Below are positions 35,560 through 43,355 of a DNA stretch of 64,000 bases, piece after piece; positions within the stretch are counted from its first letter, which is position 1, and each line of letters opens with the position of its first letter. This stretch comes from Desulfobacterales bacterium (GTDB lineage: Bacteria; Desulfobacterota; Desulfobacteria; Desulfobacterales; JAFDDL01): the NCBI GenBank assembly GCA_034003325.1, contig JAVEYW010000005.1, positions 1 to 64,000 on the forward strand. Direction: 5' to 3'. The notes beneath the pieces were generated by a model. The model searched no databases and was not told the origin of the DNA. It was given only the letters and a program-made list of their open reading frames with translations. The position numbers and the translations under genes were made by a program.

Positions 35560-35649
35560 TCAACCCGTTTCCCCGCAGCAAATAAGATCCTTTGCCGCGA
35601 GGTAACTAATAAGGTTAAGCAGATTAATAATGACGATGGCTTTTTTCAT
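35560..35649 (-). CDS. Branched-chain amino acid leader peptide (29 aa)
   Basis: A minus-strand frame starting ATGAAAAAAGCC encodes a 29-residue peptide: MKKAIVIINLLNLISYL followed by AAKDLICCGETG and TGA. Eleven of its residues are Ile (5), Leu (5) or Val (1). A gga-containing site precedes the ATG, and a sigma-70 promoter lies 30-60 nt upstream. The stop codon overlaps TTGATAATGG, which can pair with the 5' arm of the terminator at 35484-35526. This is the classical layout of translation-coupled attenuation, here governing citramalate and isopropylmalate synthases. Confidence 0.8.
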   Translation of the reverse strand: MKKAIVIINLLNLISYLAAKDLICCGETG

Positions 35650-35679
35650 CCCATTTTTCCAAAGTAATTAATTTTTTGA

Positions 35680-35707
35680 TCAATACCACGTAAAGCGATA
35701 ATGTCAA
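35680..35707 (-). promoter_or_regulatory. Sigma-70 promoter of the cimA-leuA operon
   Basis: TTGACA (35702-35707) and TATTGA (35680-35685) are spaced by 16 bp in the minus-strand sense, upstream of the leader peptide. Confidence 0.65.
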
Positions 35708-35819
35708 GTTGTTTTTAATGAATACGTCCGCCGGCGAGAAGATGGACATTTGTTCGGTAAAACGATATAGACCAATCGCTGCACAGGAATGGGGTAACGC
35801 TGAAATTTGCGGGAGTGTC

Positions 35820-36527
35820 ATGACGGATTGGGACAACATTGATGCGGGTGAGATTGCAAAGTTCGAATCGATGGCGGCGTACTGGTGGGATACGAACGGC
35901 GTTCTTAAATCCCTGCACGATATTAACCCGCTTAGATTGAAATACATCGATGATCGCTCACCGTTATACGCAAAACGCGTCTTGGATGTCGGTTGCGGCG
36001 GCGGCATTCTGGCTGAAGCCATGGCCCGGAAGGGAGCGCGGGTAAAGGGTATTGACATGGCCGAGGGCCCGCTTCAAGCGGCCCGCGATCATGCCGCATG
36101 GGGTGGTTTCGAAATTGGCTACCGGCAATCAACGGCTGAAGCCTTTTCCCGGAAGCATGCGAATGAATTTGATATCGTTACCTGTTTTGAACTGCTGGAG
36201 CATGTGGAGAATCCGACTTCCATTGTGGCCGCCTGTGCTCGGTTGGTGAGACCGGGCGGGGATGTGTTTTTTGCCACGCTGGATCGGAATCTCATTGCCG
36301 GGCTGTTTGCTATCATTGGCGCGGAATATGTGCTGCGGTTGATTGCCAGGGGAACCCATCAATATAGAAGGTTTGTGAAGGCCACCGAACTTAAGCACCT
36401 GGCCGGGGAGGCGGGACTAACATGCCGGAATTTGACCTGGATGAATTATAACCCCTTTACAAAACGTTATTTTCTCGGCAAAACGGGCCGGGTGAACTAT
36501 CTTATCCATTTTACGAAATCATTCTGA
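35820..36527 (+). CDS. UbiG-like class I SAM-dependent methyltransferase
   Basis: This 235-aa protein closely follows UbiG (O-methyltransferase of ubiquinone synthesis): EIAKFESMAAYWWDTNGVLKSLHDINPLRL, VLDVGCGGGILAEAMARKGA with the SAM-binding Gly motif, and FELLEHVENP. The ATG at 35820 has a gggag site and gives the family length; upstream codons look non-coding. A ubiquinone role is doubtful because the window carries futalosine menaquinone genes and no other ubi genes, so the substrate may differ. Confidence 0.8.
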   Translation: MTDWDNIDAGEIAKFESMAAYWWDTNGVLKSLHDINPLRLKYIDDRSPLYAKRVLDVGCGGGILAEAMARKGARVKGIDMAEGPLQAARDHAAWGGFEIGYRQSTAEAFSRKHANEFDIVTCFELLEHVENPTSIVAACARLVRPGGDVFFATLDRNLIAGLFAIIGAEYVLRLIARGTHQYRRFVKATELKHLAGEAGLTCRNLTWMNYNPFTKRYFLGKTGRVNYLIHFTKSF

Positions 36528-36669
36528 GCCAGTTTCAAAACGCCCCATTTCGGCCGACCTCTGCGTTGCGCTCAAATTTCAATCCTCAAAAATACTTCAT
36601 GTATTCCTCCGGTTGAAATTTTCGCGCGCCTTGACCTCGACCGAACTGGAACGTTTTGAAAATGGCTCA
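36525..36669. repeat. Palindromic dispersed repeat (REP/MITE-like), 145 bp
   Basis: The ends TGAGCCAGTTTCAAAACG and CGTTTTGAAAATGGCTCA are inverted repeats with one mismatch, and internal blocks (caaatttcaa / ttgaaatttt; cggccgacct / gacctcgaccg) are also palindromic. The element includes the stop codon of the methyltransferase gene. Its right half recurs, diverged, at 6012-6098. Confidence 0.75.
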
Positions 36670-36685
36670 TTCTGAATTCAAAATG

Positions 36686-37282
36686 TTAGCTATCTTTGGA
36701 TAAAAGCTCGGCAAGTGCCTTGCCTGAGGCATAGGCTTCCTGCAGAAATTCCGGGTAGCGGTTGATTTCCCCTTCTGAATCGATGCCGCGATAGGTGAGT
36801 GCACGCCAAAGCTCCATATCCAGGGTGTCGAAGAAATATTTCATGGACAAAACAAGACCATCGAAGAGTTTTTTCCCCTTGGTGGCGCCAAGGCTGATGA
36901 CGAGCCCTTTTCTTTTAAATTTCCGTTGGCTATAAGGCATTTCATCAATCCAGTATTTCCTTACCCATTGGGACTGGAATCGATCCATCATGGCCTTGGT
37001 GTGCGCACTGACGGAATAGAAAAAAACCGGCGAGGCGATCATCAGGCCTTTGGCCGAAATAATCTTATCGCGCAAGGCTTGAAAGTCATCTTTGATGGCG
37101 CATTCCCCCTCTTTTTTACAGGCATAAATTTCAAGGCAGGGGGAGATCTTAAGATCCCGCAGCACCACTTCTTCAACGGATGCGCCGGCATCCCTGGCGC
37201 CCAGGACGGCTTGTTTCAATAAAGCCGCTGTGTTTCCTTTTCGGCGCGGGCTTCCATAAACGGCAACGAGCAACGGGGGCAT
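36686..37282 (-). CDS. NADPH-dependent FMN reductase-like flavoprotein
   Basis: This 198-aa flavodoxin-fold protein starts PPLLVAVYGSPRRKGNTAALL (phosphate-binding loop for FMN). It also has ACKKEGECAIKDDF with Cys residues, and GLMIASPVFFYSVSAHTKAMMDRF. Such proteins reduce flavins, quinones or iron-sulfur partners. The ATG at 37282 (gagg upstream) fits; a longer start would add a charged extension. It stands alone, opposite in strand to its neighbours. Confidence 0.8.
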   Translation of the reverse strand: MPPLLVAVYGSPRRKGNTAALLKQAVLGARDAGASVEEVVLRDLKISPCLEIYACKKEGECAIKDDFQALRDKIISAKGLMIASPVFFYSVSAHTKAMMDRFQSQWVRKYWIDEMPYSQRKFKRKGLVISLGATKGKKLFDGLVLSMKYFFDTLDMELWRALTYRGIDSEGEINRYPEFLQEAYASGKALAELLSKDS

Positions 37283-37685
37283 CGATTTTTCCTCAAGTTT
37301 CAGATCATTTTTCCGATAACGCAATCGACCGTATGGCCGCTTTTGTTACTTTGTTGTTATTTTCTCAAATTCCGTGCAAACGTTCAAGAAGATTTTCCCA
37401 CTTGTTTTGTTGAGGCTTGACAAAGCTTGCTGAATATTGGAAAAATCCGCAATTGGAAGCGTGAACGCTGTAACGCGGCGCTGTTGTGACAGGGCGTATC
37501 TTGGGGATTGATTGAATCCGCGGATTTCGGAAGTACCGATCAAAACGCTTCGTCATGCGGATATAGATAGGGCAGCCGAATAGAAGGGGTGTTTACCGGG
37601 TCAACGTGCGTGATGGAGATTCCCTCATAGGCTTTGATGCCATAATTTCAGATGTTTTTAATGTGATAAGATATATGAGGTGTAA
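37283..37685. other. Gene-free divergent intergenic region
   Basis: About 400 bp separate the flavoprotein gene and the HD-GYP gene, which diverge. I see no convincing gene, RNA or repeat; promoters for both must lie here, but no clear -35/-10 pair stands out. Confidence 0.5.
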
Positions 37686-39314
37686 ATGTCCCCGGAAGCC
37701 GGACGTCGCAGAAAGAGGACGGGACAATTGATCAATGGAGATCAGGGCAAAATCCTTTTTGTGGATGATGAAGAGAGTATTCTTGAAATCGCCAGGGAGT
37801 ATTTTGAACAGAAAGGGTACCCCGTCATAACCGCCGGCAACGGCTTTGAGGCGGTAAACATCCTTGATCATGAAAAAATCGCCTGCTGTTTTACGGATAT
37901 CAATATGCCCGAGATGGACGGACTGGAACTGGCCGAACGTATTCGGGCTGTGGATAACACCATTCCGGTTGTTGTCATGACGGGTTATCCCTCGCTGGAC
38001 AACACCATTCGAACACTTAGAAACGGCGTGGTTGATTTCCTGGTTAAGCCGGTCAGTCTGAATCAAATGGAGCTCTGTCTGCGACGGGTGCTCAGGGAGC
38101 GCCGGTTGTTCGTGGAAAACCTAATCCTGAAAAAAGAGGTGGAAGGAAAAGAACGGCTCGAAAAGCTGAATCAGGAGTTGCTCTATAAAGTTGAGGGACT
38201 CAACATTTTGAATAAGATACTCAGTGATCTTGCTGTTGTGGGTTCCAACCAGGAGGTGTTCAGCCGGGTTGTCGATATGACATTGGAAATTACACGCGCG
38301 GATGAAGCCCGGTTCTACGTAATCAATTGGGCTTTAAATACCCCGGTTGAGGTGGCGGCCGCTTTTTCGCCTCGCAGGCGCAAAGATGGCGGCGTGGGTT
38401 TAAGCGAGTTCCCCGGTAATGAGTTGAATTTGTCTCCGGGGACTGACGAAAAAAACGAACTCTCTCAACTAATCGTGGAGATTGCCGCAGATGAGATTCC
38501 CCTTCTGATCTCTGAGAATACGGGCGCGCGCGGGTTGCCCGCCGACATCCGCTCCTTTATGATCGTGCCGCTTAAGATCCGAGAAAAAATATTTGGTGTT
38601 CTGACTGCCGCCATCACCCACAGGGCGCGCCGGTTCACCGAGAAGGAACTCTATTACCTTTCTTTTTTGACGCAGAATGCGGCTCACAGTATCGAAAATA
38701 TAGCGCTGTATGAGAATATTTATAGCAATTTATTTGCCACGCTGTACGCCTTTGTAAAGGCCATTGAGGTTCGCGATCCATACACCAAGCAGCACTCTAC
38801 ACGGGTGACGGAGATTTCCCTTCGTCTGGGAAAAGCCATGGAATGCAGCCCCGAGGAGCTGGACATTCTGAAATTTGCTTGTCCGCTGCATGATATCGGA
38901 AAAATCGGCATTCGGGATGCCATTCTGCTGAAGCCGGGCCGGTTAACGCGCGATGAGTATCAGAAGATCAAGGAGCATCCTTTGCTCGGCGCGGATATCG
39001 TCGGTAGATTGGGTATGTGGGGTCGGGAACAGCAGATTATTCGATACCATCACGAACGCTATGACGGTACCGGATATCCGGAGGGGCTTCGCGGTGATAC
39101 GATTCCGCTGCTTTCCCGAATTCTTTCTGTTGCAGATGCGTATGATGCCATGGCATCGGACCGCGCTTACCGCCAAAAAATGGATCCCGAGCAAATTTTG
39201 CGGATTATTGAAAGCGGTGCCGGCACTCAATTTGACCCGAAGGTAGTTTCGACTTTTTTGTTGCTTCATCATCATGGGAAATTGGAGGATATCACCGGTG
39301 AATCGGATTTATAA
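37686..39314 (+). CDS. REC-GAF-HD-GYP response regulator (c-di-GMP phosphodiesterase)
   Basis: This 542-aa protein has a receiver domain (residues ~22-135: FVDDEES, CFTDINMPEMDG, VVMTGYPS, FLVKPVS), a coiled linker, a GAF domain (~190-330) and an HD-GYP domain (~350-535). The HD motif is HDIGKIGI (His402) and the GYP motif HHERYDGTGYPEGLRGD (~463). Known HD-GYP domains hydrolyse c-di-GMP. All receiver phosphorylation residues look intact, so an unlinked histidine kinase probably controls it. It lies upstream of two PilZ genes and the chemotaxis/flagellar region. Confidence 0.88.
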   Translation: MSPEAGRRRKRTGQLINGDQGKILFVDDEESILEIAREYFEQKGYPVITAGNGFEAVNILDHEKIACCFTDINMPEMDGLELAERIRAVDNTIPVVVMTGYPSLDNTIRTLRNGVVDFLVKPVSLNQMELCLRRVLRERRLFVENLILKKEVEGKERLEKLNQELLYKVEGLNILNKILSDLAVVGSNQEVFSRVVDMTLEITRADEARFYVINWALNTPVEVAAAFSPRRRKDGGVGLSEFPGNELNLSPGTDEKNELSQLIVEIAADEIPLLISENTGARGLPADIRSFMIVPLKIREKIFGVLTAAITHRARRFTEKELYYLSFLTQNAAHSIENIALYENIYSNLFATLYAFVKAIEVRDPYTKQHSTRVTEISLRLGKAMECSPEELDILKFACPLHDIGKIGIRDAILLKPGRLTRDEYQKIKEHPLLGADIVGRLGMWGREQQIIRYHHERYDGTGYPEGLRGDTIPLLSRILSVADAYDAMASDRAYRQKMDPEQILRIIESGAGTQFDPKVVSTFLLLHHHGKLEDITGESDL

Positions 39315-39538
39315 CGCCGGCTGTATGTTGGGACATGCCGTTACCGGTCTTTCACGACAGGTTGCCCTCCTATTGATTAAATGAAAACATTCTTAAGGAT
39401 TTACAGAACAAACGCTGAATGATATAGACGCGAACAGCGCTTGAGCGCATCTTGTTTGTTATTTTTCTTGTGAACTGAATTGATAGCGGCTGCTCGCCAT
39501 CGCACACTGTGCCATGGGCGAGAAGGCAATTGCCGGGG

Positions 39539-40126
39539 ATGGATATGGCGGATACCGTTAGACGTGAGCGAAGAGAATACGTCCGGGCAATGATTTCCAC
39601 CAAAGCGAGAATCACGCGCGTTGACCCGTCCCGGGTGGGTGCTGTACCGGGGCTTGCCGCGGTTCTGCCCGATGAAAGCGTGGTGCGCCCCGGGAAAAAG
39701 GGCGAGGATTCATCGGCTGCCTCACCACCTGCCTGGGCGACTCAAATCGCCCGATATCTTCTCAGAATTGATGAGAAGCTCGATCGGATTATTGAAAAAC
39801 TGGGGTGTCAAGCGCCGGAAGCGTTGGGCCCGGCCATTGTCGATACCGTCAATATCAGCGGCTCCGGAATCGTTCTTGTTCTTTCCGAGGCGGTTGAGAT
39901 CGGCCAGATACTGGAAATTTCGATGAATTTGCCAGGCTTTCCGTTGGGCGTTTTTGAAGCCTATGGTGAGGTGGTTCGGGTTGAAGATAGAAAGGGTAAG
40001 GATAAAGGATTGTTTGACGTGGCCCTCAAGTTTCTTTATATTGGCGAGACAGATCGCGAACAACTTATCGCCTGCTCATTTGCGGCGCAACGGAAAGCCA
40101 TTCGACAAGTTTGCGACCTCGACTGA
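39539..40126 (+). CDS. Atypical PilZ-domain protein
   Basis: This protein of about 195 aa has both PilZ signatures, RREYVR near the N-terminus and NISGSG (residues ~110-115), but they are separated by about 90 residues containing an amphipathic helix (RIDEKLDRIIEKLG). That layout recalls oligomeric atypical PilZ proteins with an inserted helix. It is expected to bind c-di-GMP. The start is uncertain (ATG 39539, ATG 39545 or GTG 39509). It sits between the HD-GYP gene and a second PilZ gene. Confidence 0.75.
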   Translation: MDMADTVRRERREYVRAMISTKARITRVDPSRVGAVPGLAAVLPDESVVRPGKKGEDSSAASPPAWATQIARYLLRIDEKLDRIIEKLGCQAPEALGPAIVDTVNISGSGIVLVLSEAVEIGQILEISMNLPGFPLGVFEAYGEVVRVEDRKGKDKGLFDVALKFLYIGETDREQLIACSFAAQRKAIRQVCDLD

Positions 40127-40190
40127 CGTGAATTAACGCCACAAGCCTTTTTTTGCTTAACATGACTGGAATTCGAGAGAGGAGTCGGAA

Positions 40191-40544
40191 ATGATACCCG
40201 TGGCGGAAATGAACAAGCGAAGGAGAGTCAGGGTCGATTTTGCGACGCGAATCCTAATAGACTTTGATCACTCCGGAATTCAGCTGACAGGAGACTCCAG
40301 AAACCTCAGCACGAAGGGGATTTACATTTCGACGACGGAGAATGTGCCGTTAAATGCAACGTGCCGTGTTCAGGTGTTTCTGACGGGAACCATCGCGCCC
40401 CATTCGCTCACCATGGCAGGTACTGTCGTTCGTAAAGAGTCCGAAGGGGTCGCTATCCTTTTTAATTCAATTGAATTAGATAGTTATATAGAGTTGAAAC
40501 ATATTGTTCGTTATAATACAGAAAATCCCGATGAAGTGGTTTGA
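40191..40544 (+). CDS. PilZ-domain protein
   Basis: This 117-aa single-domain PilZ protein has the c-di-GMP-binding motifs RRRVRVDF (RxxxR) and NLSTKG (NxSxxG), followed by a beta-barrel. No other domain is present. Such stand-alone PilZ proteins often act as adaptors on motility or secretion targets. A gag-containing ribosome-binding site precedes the ATG. Confidence 0.85.
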   Translation: MIPVAEMNKRRRVRVDFATRILIDFDHSGIQLTGDSRNLSTKGIYISTTENVPLNATCRVQVFLTGTIAPHSLTMAGTVVRKESEGVAILFNSIELDSYIELKHIVRYNTENPDEVV

Positions 40545-40654
40545 AACGGCCTGCGTTTCCAAACCGTTGAACGGTATTTCAGCGTGCCACCGGCCCGCGA
40601 GGAATCCGCTGCGGATCGAGTCGAGTTTGATGCGGATATAAAGGAGAATGTCCA

Positions 40655-41119
40655 ATGGATGCTGGTCTGATCAATCCGTTTATTAACGCCACGTTGAACG
40701 TTCTTGAGACCATGGCTTTTATTAAAGCACAGGCCGGAAAGCCTTTCTTGAAAAAAGATGATATCGCCAGAGGGGATGTCAGCGGTATTATCGGTATTAC
40801 GGGTGAGGCGCATGGAACCATGGCGGTAACATTTGATGAAGGCGGAATCCTGAAGGTTGTCTCCAACATGTTTGGAGAAGAAATGACGGAGCTAAACGCT
40901 GAGGTGGCTGATGCGGTCGGCGAGTTGACGAATATGATATCCGGCCAGGCCAGAAGAGAGTTGGAAGAAAAGGGGCGAATGTTTGATGCCGCCATTCCTT
41001 CCGTGGTTACCGGGAAGGGCCATCGGATTGTTCATATTACACAAGGGCCCAAAATCGCGATTCCTTTTAAGGTTGAGGGTGGGTCTTTTACCATCGAAAT
41101 TTGTCTGGATGTCGCATAA
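40655..41119 (+). CDS. cheX: CheX-like chemotaxis protein
   Basis: This 154-aa protein of the CheC/CheX/FliY phosphatase family starts INPFINATLNVLETMAFI. It has the catalytic E..N pattern in AVGELTNMISGQARRELEEKG and the C-terminal KIAIPFKVEGGSFTIEICLD. Its family dephosphorylates CheY-P. It lies 99 nt upstream of cheY, which fits a phosphatase-substrate pair. Confidence 0.85.
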   Translation: MDAGLINPFINATLNVLETMAFIKAQAGKPFLKKDDIARGDVSGIIGITGEAHGTMAVTFDEGGILKVVSNMFGEEMTELNAEVADAVGELTNMISGQARRELEEKGRMFDAAIPSVVTGKGHRIVHITQGPKIAIPFKVEGGSFTIEICLDVA

Positions 41120-41218
41120 TACACCGTGCCTCCCGGTCGGGTTATTGCCGGTGCATGTTGATAGGATAGAAATAAGATTCGGAGCTGTGGCTCCAACAGT
41201 GAAGGGGAGGACCCATCT

Positions 41219-41593
41219 ATGGATTTGTCCATGAAAGTTCTTATTGTGGACGATTTTGCAACAATGCGTCGAATTATGAAGAACATATTGAAACAGATTG
41301 GTTTTACGAACATCATCGAGGCGGATGACGGCACGTCGGCGATAGAGGAGCTTAAGAAAACCTCCGTGGATCTGATTATTTCAGACTGGAACATGCCGAA
41401 GATGACCGGTCTTGAATTGCTCAAAACGGTTCGAAGCATGGATGGACTAAAAGACCTTCCTTTTCTAATGGTGACGGCCGAAGCGCAAAAACAAAATGTA
41501 ATTGATGCCGTACAGGCCGGAGTTTCCAATTATGTGGTCAAACCCTTTACAGCAGAGGCTATCTCTGAAAAATTAAAGAAAATTTTTGGGTAA
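41219..41593 (+). CDS. cheY: Chemotaxis response regulator CheY
   Basis: This 124-aa stand-alone receiver has the acidic pair (LIVDDF), phosphoacceptor Asp (LIISDWNMPKMTG), Thr (MVTAEA) and Lys (YVVKPFT), and the CheY-like MRRIMKNIL helix. CheY-P binds FliM/FliN at the switch; fliM and fliN are at the end of this window. A ggggagg ribosome-binding site precedes the start. Confidence 0.93.
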   Translation: MDLSMKVLIVDDFATMRRIMKNILKQIGFTNIIEADDGTSAIEELKKTSVDLIISDWNMPKMTGLELLKTVRSMDGLKDLPFLMVTAEAQKQNVIDAVQAGVSNYVVKPFTAEAISEKLKKIFG

Positions 41594-41675
41594 ACCGATT
41601 TCTTGAACGGAATACCGGCTGCACCTTTCCGTTGTTCCGTGCTACCTTTTTATCTGCAGATACCCGAAGGAAGAC

Positions 41676-43085
41676 ATGCCTAATATTCTTGTCGTTGCGG
41701 ATGCCGATACGGTTGCGCTTATAAAAGGGGTCTTCAGCGAAGAATCTCATCATGTGGTGGGCATTCGGGAAAAAGACCGTGCCATCGGCTTGCTGGATGA
41801 TGATGCGTTCGATGTGGTTATAACGGATTGTTTAGATTTTTCCGGCGCTGGATCGTTCGGCCCTTCCTTGTTGGATGATTTGGTTTCGAATCATCCTGAC
41901 ATTCCTTGTATTGTTTATGCAAAAGACGTTTCTGTCAGGCATTCCGTGGAAGCAATAAAACGGGGTGCTTTTGATTATCTTACTACGCTAGACCCCCGGG
42001 AGGCGATTCGGTCGGTTGTTGATAAGGCGACTTCTCGCAGCGGCGTCGCGGGGTTGCGGCGTCGAAAGGAAGATCAAACACCCGGCTATCGGTTCGGTGA
42101 ATTGGTCGGTGAGAGCCCGGAGATGCAAAAGGTATTTAAGACCATTGATAAAGTGGCAAAATCCGAAAGTACCGTTCTGATCACCGGAGAAAGCGGCACC
42201 GGTAAGGAATTGATTGCCCGGGCCATTCACTACAATAGCCATCGGCAACACAAGCCGCTGATTGTCATCAATTGCGGGGCGATTCCGGGCGAGTTGCTGG
42301 AGAGCGAATTATTCGGTCATGAAAAGGGCTCCTTTACCGGTGCGCACCGAATTCGTATCGGACGGTTTGAACTGGCCAATGGCGGCACTATATTCCTTGA
42401 TGAAATCGGGGATATGAGCCCGGATTTACAGGTGAAGTTGCTGCGGGTGTTGCAGGAACAGACCTTTGAGCGGGTCGGCAGTACCAAAACCATACAGGTG
42501 AATATTCGCGTTTTGGCGGCCACGAACAAGGATCTGCTCAGTTCCATTGATGAAAAGAAATTCAGGGAAGATCTTTACTATCGCCTCAATGTCATTCCGA
42601 TAAAGGTGCCGCCGCTTCGCAGCAGAAAGAGTGACATTCCCCTTTTGATCAATTTTTTTCTCGCTCGGCTCGGGGGACGGCGTCGATATGATAAGAAACG
42701 GGTGAAACAGTTTTCAGAACAAGTCCTCGAGGCCATGATGAAATATGACTGGCCGGGAAATGTCCGAGAATTGGAAAACCTCATGGAGCGACTTTCCGTG
42801 CTGGTTGAAGGCGATATGGTCGAGTTTTCCGATCTGCCGGAAAGTATTCGGGGGGCTCAGACTTGCCTGTTCCCCTCGCTGACTTCCACGCTGGAAAGCG
42901 GGTTGGGGTTTAATGAGGCCGTTGATGAATATCAGCGAGGGCTCATCCTTCAAGCATTAAACCACACCCATTGGGTGAAGGCCAAGGCTGCAGAGCTGCT
43001 GAAAATCAATCGCACCACCTTGGTTGAAAAGATTAAAAAGATGAAGATCGAACCGCCCGATATCAGCCAATTCCCTCAGTGGTAA
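41676..43085 (+). CDS. Sigma-54 activator with atypical receiver domain (A)
   Basis: This 469-aa NtrC-family protein has a receiver-like domain (1-125), an AAA+ domain (Walker A GESGTGKE, GSFTGA loop, Walker B TIFLDEIGDM, arginine-finger region LYYRLNVIPI) and a Fis-type helix-turn-helix (KAKAAELLKINRTTLVEKIKK). In the receiver, Asp51 (VVITDC) is present, but the conserved Lys after the last strand is Thr (DYLTTLDP) and the first acidic pair reads VADAD. It probably activates the sigma-54 flagellar promoters in this window, an FlrC/FlrA-like role inferred from context. Confidence 0.88.
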   Translation: MPNILVVADADTVALIKGVFSEESHHVVGIREKDRAIGLLDDDAFDVVITDCLDFSGAGSFGPSLLDDLVSNHPDIPCIVYAKDVSVRHSVEAIKRGAFDYLTTLDPREAIRSVVDKATSRSGVAGLRRRKEDQTPGYRFGELVGESPEMQKVFKTIDKVAKSESTVLITGESGTGKELIARAIHYNSHRQHKPLIVINCGAIPGELLESELFGHEKGSFTGAHRIRIGRFELANGGTIFLDEIGDMSPDLQVKLLRVLQEQTFERVGSTKTIQVNIRVLAATNKDLLSSIDEKKFREDLYYRLNVIPIKVPPLRSRKSDIPLLINFFLARLGGRRRYDKKRVKQFSEQVLEAMMKYDWPGNVRELENLMERLSVLVEGDMVEFSDLPESIRGAQTCLFPSLTSTLESGLGFNEAVDEYQRGLILQALNHTHWVKAKAAELLKINRTTLVEKIKKMKIEPPDISQFPQW

Positions 43086-43355
43086 AGTAGCATCCACTCA
43101 TTGTCAATTGTTTGACGATATGCGTCGGAATGGGGCGTTATATCAGCGAACCATCTGCGCCTGCTTCTTTCCCCGTTATGCGACAGCTTTTTTAAAAGCT
43201 ATGAATTTAATAAGTTAAACCTTAAGTGAGCCGGATGAAAACTTTCGGTTCCCGGTATTTATTGGGCTTTAACGTTTTGGCCTGCAGTTTGCATACCTGC
43301 AGTTTGCATATTGGCTCCATGCATATCAACCATCATGGTCTCTGGCATGACTTAA

